From Megalonaias nervosa (Eukaryota > Mollusca > Bivalvia > Unionida > Unionidae): a stretch of 64,000 nucleotides of DNA. Below are positions 39,410-48,029 of this stretch, one piece after another (the stretch's first letter is position 1; each line of letters opens with the position of its first letter). The notes below the pieces were generated by a model that was not told where the DNA came from, made no database searches, and saw only the letters and a list, made by a program, of their open reading frames with translations. Both the position numbers and the translations under genes were made by a program. Where the stretch lies: assembly GCA_016617855.1 (NCBI GenBank), contig JAECUM010004361.1:1-64000 (forward strand), given 5' to 3'.

Positions 39410-39610
39410 ATGAAGTTTTATAGTGATGCCGAAAGCATACTTGAAAATATTGAAAAAGTTTTGACGAATTTTACGTTCCTCCTCCGTGAAAATTATATCT
39501 ATTGCTATCAGTATAAAACATGTCATTTGAGAAAATTTAATCTAAGCAGCCACGTGAAGACGTGCAGAGAAATATGGGGCGCAACATGCGCGCTACGTCG
39601 GCAAATGTAA
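39410..39610 (+). CDS. Small ORF with zinc-finger-like motif
   Basis: 66 codons starting MKFYSDAESILENIEKVL. The second half reads YCYQYKTCHLRKFNLSSHVK followed by TC: Cys-x5-Cys-x9-His-x3-Cys, close to a C2HC finger with abnormal spacing between the first two Cys. It begins right after the ATPase and may be its own gene or the remnant of a finger-bearing gene of the element. The final stop (LRRQM) precedes the coiled-coil ORF by 10 bp in another frame. Confidence 0.5.
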   Translation: MKFYSDAESILENIEKVLTNFTFLLRENYIYCYQYKTCHLRKFNLSSHVKTCREIWGATCALRRQM

Positions 39611-39619
39611 GAAGATATA

Positions 39620-39935
39620 GTGGGTAAACAAGAATTTCAGCGGGATGAGGCCCAAGAATTGTTTAAATCTATAACGGAATCGCTTGGTAGCACCACTGCA
39701 GGACACGATGTAAAGCAGAACAAACTCATTACAAAATTAATTGAATTTGATGCAGCCACAGTCGCCAAACATGATAAACTCTTTGCGAGGATTGCAGACT
39801 CTAATGCAAAATATGATGATATCATGGAAAACTTGCCAAACTGAAGAAGCAAGGATTCTTCAGGATCAAACCATGACGGACATCCTAACTGATATGGGTG
39901 AAATGAAATTGGGTGAGGAAAGGAAAAATAACTAA
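39620..39935 (+). pseudogene. Coiled-coil/helical Polinton ORF
   Basis: The first open stretch (39620-39844) contains GKQEFQRDEAQELFKSITES, then repeats of Lys/Asp/Ile-rich helix such as AKHDKLFARIADSNAKYDDI. A frame change leads to EEARILQDQTMTDILTDMGE, ending at a stop at 39933. Heptad-like spacing suggests a coiled coil. Probable continuation of the upstream frame through YSG just before 39620. Role unknown; position after the ATPase is usual for such ORFs in the class. Confidence 0.55.
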
Positions 39936-40098
39936 TGATATAAGATTATCTCATGAGTACAGGCGACGGAATAATGAAAGTTTAGCCAAAACTAAGAAAT
40001 CCAAAGATGATTTCAGTGTCTTTTTCAAGAGGAATTTAAAAAAATTCGTGAATACTACGAGACGAATTACGCATCAAAGTATACACTACATTAATTAG
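39913..40098 (+). CDS. Small basic ORF (61 codons)
   Basis: Contains RLSHEYRRRNNESLAKTKKS and ends RRITHQSIHYIN; strongly basic. It overlaps the end of the coiled-coil ORF by 23 bp in another frame and may be its continuation. No family recognised. Confidence 0.35.
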   Translation: MRKGKITNDIRLSHEYRRRNNESLAKTKKSKDDFSVFFKRNLKKFVNTTRRITHQSIHYIN

Positions 40099-40161
40099 AC
40101 TCGGTATAAACTCCAATCCGAAAAAGAAAAAGATAGGTAGGGGTATTCAGGTTAGTGACGG

Positions 40162-40231
40162 ATCTAATACACGTGACGGGTATCATATCAGTTACTATCT
40201 AATACACGTGACGGGTATCATATCCGTTACT
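40162..40231 (+). repeat. 35-bp tandem duplication
   Basis: ATCTAATACACGTGACGGGT... at 40162 is repeated at 40197, the two copies differing at one base. Confidence 0.9.
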
Positions 40232-40672
40232 ACCAGCAGCAGGTTGAAATCGTCTCACGGTTAAGATTACTCATTGCTTCTAAAAAGGCGGGAAATACAC
40301 GTGCATAACTCAGTGATGAAATCATGGGAATTCTAAACCATCTTTCAAACCAAAAATTAGCAATTCGCGAACAGTACCAAATATTGTACCGGGACTTGAT
40401 TTCTGTATGAATCACGGTGCAGTAATTTCTGTATAAAAATTATTGATAGTTTCTGTTGAAATTATTATATAAAGAAATGTCGCTCGACGATACGACTTAG
40501 TTATCTGATTCTTGCTGGGCTAGTTCGACAATCAGATATAATCCGCCGCTGCAATTGTATCGGAAATCCTCTTATGAAATCACTCTGATTTCGGCTGCTA
40601 TTTAGAACAGTTTTTATCAATATTGCCGGAAAAAATAACTTGATTTATTAGGTCACCAAAACCCTACTACTC
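40232..40672. other. Degraded element DNA
   Basis: No continuous frame. It probably holds the ruined start of the penton-like gene. Confidence 0.4.
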
Positions 40673-41154
40673 GGATAGCAAACCATCACGATATCTCCTG
40701 GTGATTATATCATTACCGATATTGACACTGAAATTTCCCGGCTGATAACCGTTAGGGGCCATAATACATCCAATATTAAAATCCAACGGAAAAACTCAAT
40801 CCTACGTACCAGGATCGGAGTAAGGTTTTGCGTCTAGTGTTATTATGGGAAACGGCGTGTACGAAGGAGAGTTTTTCGGTGAACATCACCGACATCAACA
40901 GTTTGCTCATTAATTTTTCGATTGCTCAAGGCTCTTTTGGTGCAACGTCCAACGTGATTTATTCGGCAGCAATTATTTAGCCTTCCGGGTCGTTGATGCA
41001 ACTCCGAATTAATTCGTTCATTTACTATCCCCTCACGAACACATACTCGATTTCTGAAATTACTTTATGGATCAGAGACCAACCCGGAAATTCCGTGGAT
41101 AACAACAACGAGAGAATCACGTATTATCTGCGTTTGAGGTGTAAGTTCCTCTGA
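40673..41154 (+). pseudogene. Penton-like minor capsid protein
   Basis: First frame: QTITISPGDYIITDIDTEIS and LITVRGHNTSNIKIQ. After a frameshift near 40880: VNITDINSLLINFSIAQGSF, GATSNVIYSAA, one in-frame TAG, then INSFIYYPLTNTYSISEITL and WIRDQPGNSVDNNNERITYY, ending RLRCKFL with TGA at 41152. The late string of beta strands, with a short WxxDxxG-type turn and a final R-rich strand, matches the single jelly-roll minor capsid (penton) proteins of Polintons. Expected role: vertex pentamers. At least one frameshift and two stops. Confidence 0.8.
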
Positions 41155-41160
41155 CTTAAA

Positions 41161-41592
41161 CGTCTTTAGACGCAAGCGGCTTTAATTTGATTTATGCATC
41201 CGGCATAAACGTGTTTAATGAGTTTTTCACATCCGGCGTAAAAACATCATTTAAAAAATTTGTATCGGGTAATGTTATAAAAAATAATGCTAAAACGTAA
41301 AGCGAGACGCAAAATCATCGCTGCATTTTCACCCACGTTATTTTCCAAAAATAGTTCAGCATTACCCTGGTAAGCTTCTAAAGCTGGACCAATCCTTTGA
41401 AGGAGGAGCCACCGGAGGGCTGTGTGAGAGATCTCGGGCAAACCGACGTAGAGCACACCAACTCCGATCTAGCGCACTTTCGACAAAATCGCGGATAAAC
41501 TTTCAGCACAGTCCAAGCAGATTATATCCGACTTAGGAAAGAGTTTTGGCAGTTCGGCACAGCTACATATAGATCCACAATCACAGGGTTAA
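41161..41592 (+). pseudogene. Unassigned Polinton structural-type ORF
   Basis: Opens TSLDASGFNLIYASGINVFN, continues FKKFVSGNVIKNNAKT, breaks, and ends with ADKLSAQSKQIISDLGKSFG and IDPQSQG before TAA at 41590. Between them the frame is lost (41285-41460). It sits between the penton-like and major capsid genes, where this class carries a conserved helical protein of unknown function. No catalytic motif seen. Confidence 0.6.
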
Positions 41593-41705
41593 TGACTTGA
41601 TAGGTTTAAAATGATTATGGTGATGACTGATAACTTCAGATTGTTATTTCAGAAACATTGGGAATTATCAATCATTGATTAATCAAGAATTAATGATAAT
41701 ACAAA

Positions 41706-42993
41706 ATGTATAAAACCATGATCTCTAGATTCACTCCCGATTACCTGAAATGATATGATGATATCCCTGTCGACGATTCCACAACGGAATATGAGTACGT
41801 CGAATACCAAGACTCGAATATGACGAACTTGAATACAAGCACACACCGAAAAATCGAGACTCGAGACGAGAATGTTTATTTGTTACGTCATAAAGCTATT
41901 TCGGAAATCCGAAGAAATTCAGACTAATGCCGTGCCTCCGGCTTATTTTGCCGACGCTACTCAGATCACGTTGCAACATAATGGGTGGTCGTTATTCATA
42001 TCTACATAATGCCAACTAAATAATCAGTCCGTGGAAGAAATAACCGATATTTGCCACATGCCATTACCTGCCTCGACCTGATCTAGTTCAGAGATGATTA
42101 CATGAGGTCGTTCGCCACGAGCTTGTGGTGGTACATAGATACCGGCTCGATACCTACTATCAATAACAAATTTCGTGCTACGGCGGATCTACTTCCTGCA
42201 AATGGTGTGGGTAACGGTGATGCGCTGAACGGGACAAATTTCTTGACTAATTTTACTTTTGAGAGACAAGCTAATTGCAGCGCTGGATTTGCAACTCGAA
42301 GGGCTTTCAAGTACGTTCACCGAGAAAATTGTATGCTGATTCCGATGCGTTTGATTTTCGGTGTGTGCCGTGACATCACCACGGTTTCATGGGCATCAAA
42401 CAAATATTGGTGCTCCAGCGCGATTCTCCATCACAGTACATGAACAAGACCGCTGCATCCGCAGATTTACATTCTATTCTGAGTTGGTTATGGATGCCTA
42501 AAATCACTCTCTCGATAACGCATGCGCTTCAGTTAGAATCGATGATAGCTGAACTCACTAAACAAATTATTTTTCGAACAAAACCGGATTTACATGCAGC
42601 AGTTCACGCCTGTTCAGGTGACGAAAGCGTGGTGACGATCATATCGGGGTAATCCGCATTTATGTCCGCATTAATTCGAGGCAATATCCCGAACGAGAAC
42701 TCGAATGTAATTTTGTTTTCGCTAATAGAAATTACACTCAAGCGTACATGATGCTGATGGAAGCATTGCAAAAATACCAGGACACGGACACAGCCACTCA
42801 AATGTTTTTAGAAGATTTTGCAGCATTATACCCCATATCTCATTTCGAAGGCTTCAAACATTCGGAAGGTCTTAAAGACTCCCCAGCATATATTGAAATC
42901 CGGTGGGCAGCAGCCCCTGGTGGGGATTATTCGTGTTACTCTTTAGTCACCTCTGATCAGTTCACGACGTTGGAGTTCCTCAATGGAAAATGA
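41706..42993 (+). pseudogene. Double jelly-roll major capsid protein
   Basis: ATG at 41706 (MYKTMISRFTPDYLK then stop). Later pieces in changing frames: TNAVPPAYFADATQITLQHN, DYMRSFATSLWWYIDTGS, IFGVCRDITTV, SILSWLWMPKITLSITHALQ and, in the last frame (42650-42993), INSRQYPERELECNFVFANR, then a long tail ending TSDQFTTLEFLNGK. The order and the W-W-M-P-x-[IV]-T-x-S block are those of Polinton double jelly-roll major capsid proteins (about 430 codons here, near the normal size). The gene has about four frameshifts and several stops, but its C-terminal 110 codons are undamaged. Confidence 0.82.
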
Positions 42994-43164
42994 ATGTCGT
43001 GTTGTAGCAGCGAGGCTGTTTCATAGACCACTATCGTCTAAAATGCAAGGCTATTTTAAAGACGATGTTTGTGTCAAAATGGGTAGGCATTTGTAAAATG
43101 CAATGGCTATTTCTAGAAATGCACTGGCTATTCCTGAAAATATCTCATGTGGTCTGCATAAAAC

Positions 43165-43440
43165 ATGCCACGACGAAGACAGCGCCGGCCCAAGGATGAG
43201 ACTTGAAATGCAAGCATTTCAGATGGGTCTATTGCTTCAGCAATTTTTCCTGTGATTAAGACTCTTGGTCCTAAAGTTTAGCATAGGCATTGTTACCAAG
43301 CGGCTACTGGGATGACAGGACGAGTAGTGAAGTGTAAAGGCGTGGCCATTGCTAGCAAAGAACTTGCCCGTAGAATTTATGGAAGTGGAAATTAAAAACA
43401 AAGGATGGCATTCACATCACCAGTTAGCAATATCATCCGT
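43165..43440 (+). pseudogene. Small basic ORF remnants
   Basis: ATG at 43165 starts MPRRRQRRPKDET, then stop, followed in the same stretch by SDGSIASAIFPVIKTLGPKV and AATGMTGRVVKCKGVAIASK. An Arg-rich start followed by a hydrophobic segment is reminiscent of small core/minor capsid proteins of adenovirus-like elements, but that is inference. Confidence 0.4.
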
Positions 43441-44003
43441 GGTTACGATAATATGAAAAACGTAGAAAACGTAATTAATATCAAATGTTAAAATAGATTG
43501 TCGTGTGTTCCAGTCTGATTAACTTTGTCAGCAAAACAAAGGGAAAGCAGCAGCACAATGTTAAAAATCGGTATCGGTTAAACTCGATGAGGCTGCGGTA
43601 GCGTCTATGCCAAGCGTTCCTGATAAACTCATGCTTACTGCTCGTTAGGTGGCTGCATTAAATAAACACGTTGAGGCTAAAAAAGGTTAATCCTTAAACT
43701 TTCCGTGGCAGAATTATCCAAAGGAGGTTTTATCCAGCCTTGATTAGGTGGTGTTGGCGGGTCGATATTGCTGGACTTCTGGAAGAGTGGGAACAAAAAG
43801 AAGACGAAGTGTGACATTACCGAGAACAAGACCAAATTTTATTAAGGAGAGGCATATCGGAGAATCTTCTGTGGAAACTATTTAAAATTTAATAGAAACA
43901 TAATAGCATAAAAATTAACGGTAATAGTTCGTAGTGCTTACGTTGAAGGTCGAGGACGGGAAACCGGGAAGAGGTAAAGGAGATTACCAAAAGCAATCGT
44001 AAA
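43441..44003 (+). other. Degraded element DNA with a short coding-like patch
   Basis: Around 43720-43860 frames give GGVGGSILLDFWKSGNKKKT and KCDITENKTKFY, compatible with the end of a small minor capsid gene. Frames are too broken for a firm call. Confidence 0.35.
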
Positions 44004-44478
44004 ATGATTAAGTCTCAGTGCGTTGTTTGTGGTGCTAATAAATCTCGCGTGGTATCGGGAAAGACTTTTTATGTGATTGATAATTTTGTTAATCATGCAT
44101 GTATAATTTTTTATAAAAATCATTTTAAAAAAACATGCAAGCTCATTGGTACCGCTGAGAATGGATACTAGCAATTACAATATCAGAATAGAACATAATG
44201 TCTGTGTGGGAGAATGTGTCAAATGGGAGGAAGTAAAATTATAGGAGGTGCTATTGATATTCTTAAAATCATAAGAAAACTCCTGAGGCATAAAGAAGGA
44301 TTTACATTACCCGGACACAAATACGAGTGGTCCTGGAATCCACTCGATGAAATCGATCAGCCGCTACCCGGTCAAGAACCATATAATGGTGTGGGTGCGA
44401 CTGCCATACGACGCGATATTTGTTACAAAGATGATCCAATGGATAACGCCGAATGCGATATTACGGGAGTTAAAACCT

Positions 44479-44480
<2 letters not shown>
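44004..44480 (+). pseudogene. Phospholipase A2-like (parvoviral VP1-type) protein
   Basis: One frame with a single stop (44169). The N-part MIKSQCVVCGANKSRVVS has a C-x2-C. The second part (44214-44480) contains FTLPGHKYEWSWNPLDEIDQ, then PYNGVGATAIRRDICYKDD. The layout (calcium-loop Tyr...Asn-Pro-Leu-Asp, then a helix with the catalytic His-Asp pair and a Tyr) is that of the VP1u-type PLA2 domain found in Polinton capsid-associated proteins. Here the loop Gly residues are replaced (YEWSWN) and the catalytic His is Arg (RRD), so lipase activity would be lost. Expected role: membrane breach on entry. Confidence 0.75.

Positions 44481-44483
<3 letters not shown>

Positions 44484-44571
<88 letters not shown>
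44484..44571. repeat. (GA)44 microsatellite inside the element
   Basis: Perfect GA run of 88 bp directly after the PLA2-like frame; it expanded after insertion, or arrived within the coding region between PLA2-like gene and integrase. Confidence 0.97.
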
Positions 44572-44574
<3 letters not shown>

Positions 44575-44576
44575 AC

Positions 44577-45206
44577 CGCGATGTAGTGCGCGGAATCACA
44601 GGAGCTAACTATAAATCTGGAGTACGTGTGCCTGCACACCACACGGAATTAGCGACAGTGTTCCCGGTGATTCTAAAGAAATCACTGAGCACCAAGAAAA
44701 GCTTGCTGAAGAATTGCATCAACCCGTCGACATGAGATATTACAACGCTCATAACAATAAAATCAATATTTACTCACCATTATCGTTGTGCTCAACAAAT
44801 TCGCCTGGGTTATACCTTTACAAATGTATAAATGAGCTTCTATCGTCGACGCGTTCATTTGCATAGAGAAAAATAAAAACAGGAAAATTATGGGCGGATC
44901 ATGGCAGCGAATTCTATCATAAAACCGTCCCGGACTGGCTTAAAAAAAATCACATCATTTTGTACAACACACAAAACCAAGGAAAAGCCGTAGTGGTCAA
45001 GCGGTTCAACAGAACGCTAAAAAAATTGCATGTGGAAAAGGTTCACCAGCGATAACATCACGATATCTAGATTTTTTTTACCAGAAATCGTAGACGAATA
45101 TAATCACAAGAAGCATAAAATTATCAAAATGATCCATAACAAGAAGGTTCTGAGGATCAAACCTAGATGGGTTCATGGTTCATACTGTACTGATTTATTT
45201 AATTAG
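44577..45206 (+). pseudogene. Retroviral-type (DDE) integrase of the Polinton
   Basis: Pieces in order: EKLAEELHQPV joined directly to DMRYYNAHNNKINIYS (44690-44780), FAWVIPLQM (frame change), GKLWADHGSEFYHKTVPDWL and NTQNQGKAVVVKRFNRTLKK (44880-45030), then EYNHKKHKIIKM and a chromodomain-like end RIKPRWVHGSYCTDLFN with TAG at 45204. The segment between HQPV and DMRYY, which should include the zinc-binding-to-core linker, is deleted. The second catalytic Asp survives (WADHGSEF), but the position of the catalytic Glu reads Lys (VVVKRF). The enzyme would have joined element ends to target DNA. Confidence 0.9.
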
Positions 45207-45255
45207 TATGCAAATTTGTTTGCGCACAACCAATTAAAGAAAACCAATATTATTA

Positions 45256-45486
45256 TAAGTACTGGAGTTCAGACAACCGATGCACGCATTTGCAGGTTTC
45301 GATAAACGTTTTACGTTGTTTTTTGAAGACCCTGTTCTGATTGACGAAATCACCGCCATGTCGAAAGCAGGTATACGAAGGGTTTTGGCTTCTCAGTTGG
45401 ATGAACATCGCAGCATTAAATTTAATATGATCGTGCAGGTGCTCTTTAGACAAATGATCCGAGCCAGCGAGCCCACTTTATGGTAG
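45256..45486 (+). pseudogene. N-terminal part of the Polinton polymerase polyprotein
   Basis: Open frame with GFDKRFTLFFEDPVLIDEIT, GIRRVLASQLDEHRSIKFNM and IVQVLFRQMIRASEPTLW, stop at 45484. Proteins with this charged N-terminal region followed by a helical, ligand-unknown block precede the family B polymerase in many Polintons. The continuation is found after the inserted segment, at about 48.0 kb. Confidence 0.55.
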
Positions 45487-45599
45487 GGGTGACAGGATAA
45501 AACGTCCACTCGGCCAAATACAATCCTATCCGGGCGAGCTCAAAGGTACCATTGACTCGAAAAATAGTGGCATGTCAAGGTTGTATTAAAAATAATGAT

Positions 45600-48020
45600 A
45601 ACTAGTCTACAGTCAAAGTGCTTCCGAAATAAATGTAGTCAAACTTAACTAGTTCTGGGTCACTGAGAACGAAAATGATGCTTAAAATTGTTGATTGGCT
45701 CTAGTTTTTGAGATATGATACTGGGTCAGTATATACGACCCTTGACTTGGAAATGGCGGAGGATAGGTGAGTTATAAAGGGAAGGGATCTCAATTTAAAC
45801 CAGAAATGACTAAAATATATCTTTGATTAGATCTATAAATAAATCCTTGACTGGGTTTGGACAATACTTGCTTTTTAGACAAAACAATGAATGATGCAAT
45901 CTCAAGCTGGTATTGCGTCATACGTGAAATGAATGGTATCATGTTATTCCTTGAAATCATGGATGATGCAATCATAACTAAGCCTACATCACCCTGCAGA
46001 ACAAATTTCCCTATATCAGCTCTAGAAATCATACAGTGTCGTGCTCTCTTATTTGTCAGTGTTTGATTTTGCAAAGGGACACATTTCTGCTTAGCCAAAG
46101 TGAAAAGAGATGCCTCGTACTTGTGTGAACAATGCAGATAACTTCTGCTATGTTTGTGGTGAAGTGACTTTTGCATCACAAAAGCGCAGTATAACCATTA
46201 TGGTTAAGAAAGCCTATCACCTTTATTTTGGCAGCAAAACTGGAGATCGGGACAAGAGGTGGGCCCCACACATATGCTGTAACACTTGTGCAACAGATCT
46301 TCACCAGTGGTTGAACAAGAAAAGGAAAGCTATGGTTTTTTCAGTGCCAAAGATTTGGAGAGAGCCAACAGATTGTATCAGCAATTGTTACTTCTGCATG
46401 GTGCCTCCAGTTGGGAAAGGTGAGTCAAAGAAGACAAAGTGGACTGTGCATTATCCACACAATCCATCAGCTATACGTCAAGTACCCCACGGAAAAGGAC
46501 TGCCGGTTCCTGATGCACTAAAATCATTCTAGCTTGAGTCAGACGAGGAGGAGGATGATGAAACTTCTAGTCCTGACCCATCAATGTCATATTTTCTCCC
46601 AGCCTACTCCTCTGAACCACACCACATAACACAAGGTGAACTGAGTGACCTTGTCAGGGATTTGGAACTATCCAAGGGTAAGGCAGAACTGTTGGGATCC
46701 AGACTACAGCAGTGGAATCTCCTGGCAGACGTTTTTAGGGTTTCCATGTTCCGTCAAAAGGATCTTGTCCAATTCTTTTTCATGGAAGGTGAACTTGTAG
46801 CCTACAACAACATCGATGGTGAGATAGCAGCCCTCAAGATCGTTCATGATCCAGATGAGTGGAGACTGTTCATTGATTTATCGAGGACGAGTCTTAAATC
46901 TGTTTTGCTGCATACTGGCAATGTTTTGCCACCGTTTCCAGTTGGTCATGCAGTCTATATGAAGGAAACCTATGTGGCAGCATTGTGGCGATTTGGAGGT
47001 TTTTGCTCTCTTGCTTGGTATGCAGACTAGATACACAAAGTACTGTTGTTTTCTCTGCGAATGGGATAGTTGTGCGAGAGATTCCGACTACATCAAGAGA
47101 GATTAGCCACTCATTCAGTCATTGGAGCCTGGGAGGAAAAGTGTTTAGCATCCACCACTTGTTGAATCAAGGAAGACTGTGTTACCACCCTTGTACATCA
47201 AGCTGGGTCAGATGAAGAACTTTGTCAAGGCCATGGACAAAACACAAGCAGCTTTCAAGTACCTCAGAGGAAACTTTCCAAGGTTAAGTGAAGCTAAGAT
47301 AATGGAAGGTGTCTTTGCTGGTCCTCAGATTCTTTAATGTCTTCGAGATGATGTATTTGATCGTGCACTGCGTGGCAAGGAAAAGACGGCATGGAAAGCC
47401 TTCCAGTTAGTGGCAACACATTTTCTCGGAAACAACAAGGCAGACAACTACAGGGAGTTGGTTGAAAACCTCCTCAAGGCATAAAAAATCCTTCGTTGCA
47501 ACATGTCACTCTCATCTAGATTTTTTTCCACCGAAATGCGAAGTAGTCAGCGACGAGCACAGCGAGCAATTTCACCAAGACATTGCAAAAATGGAGAAAT
47601 GCTGTCAGGGCAAATGGAGCCCATCAGTGCTTGTAGACTATTGTTGGACAGTGACAAGAGATGCTCCATTTAATGAATACAAGATACAAGCCAAGAAGTG
47701 CCAAGCAGACACTGAATAAGGACTATACTATGTACTTGTATATACATAATAGTTTTTTGCGTTTTGTTTCATAATAAATGTTATTTATATAACTCTTTTG
47801 CTGTTTTTTTTAAAGTGTTACATAAACATAACAAGTGAAATATTATCATGTAAAGCAGCCATAAACACATGAAAAGACCTAGGTTTACAGTTTGATAAAA
47901 ACTCTACTATCTACACAACATACATAGACGAAAAATGTAAAAGGTTAAATATCTTGAAAACAGTAACCAATCAGTTATCATACTTGAATTCAGCACATAA
48001 AAATCCATAATAAATAGTAC
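45600..48020 (+). mobile_element. Insertion splitting the polymerase gene
   Basis: The polymerase N-terminal region stops giving family signal near 45.5-45.6 kb and resumes near 48.03 kb (CFKRAVLFAFYPP-like frame). The intervening 2.4 kb carries an unrelated gene (46110-47719). Short CCAAT/ATTGG-containing sequences near 45690 and 47965 could be part of its ends, but no convincing terminal repeat or target duplication was seen. Confidence 0.55.
46110..47719 (+). pseudogene. Cys-rich repetitive-family gene of unknown function
   Basis: The frame 46110-47030 is open except for one TAG at 46530. It starts MPRTCVNNADNFCYVCGEVT, has HICCNTCATDLHQWL and SNCYFCMVPP (a cluster of Cys/His pairs suggesting zinc binding), an acidic Glu/Asp patch, then helical sequence. 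Further pieces: KNFVKAMDKTQAAFKYLRGN, EKTAWKAFQLVATHFLGNN (47217-47480) and SHLDFFPPKCEVVSDEHSEQ, FHQDIAKMEKCCQGKWS (47462-47719), ending at a TAA. It matches a repetitive, uncharacterised protein family that I know from many invertebrate genomes; its element class is not known to me. At least four stops or frameshifts. Confidence 0.65.
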
Positions 48021-48029
48021 ATTATATCT

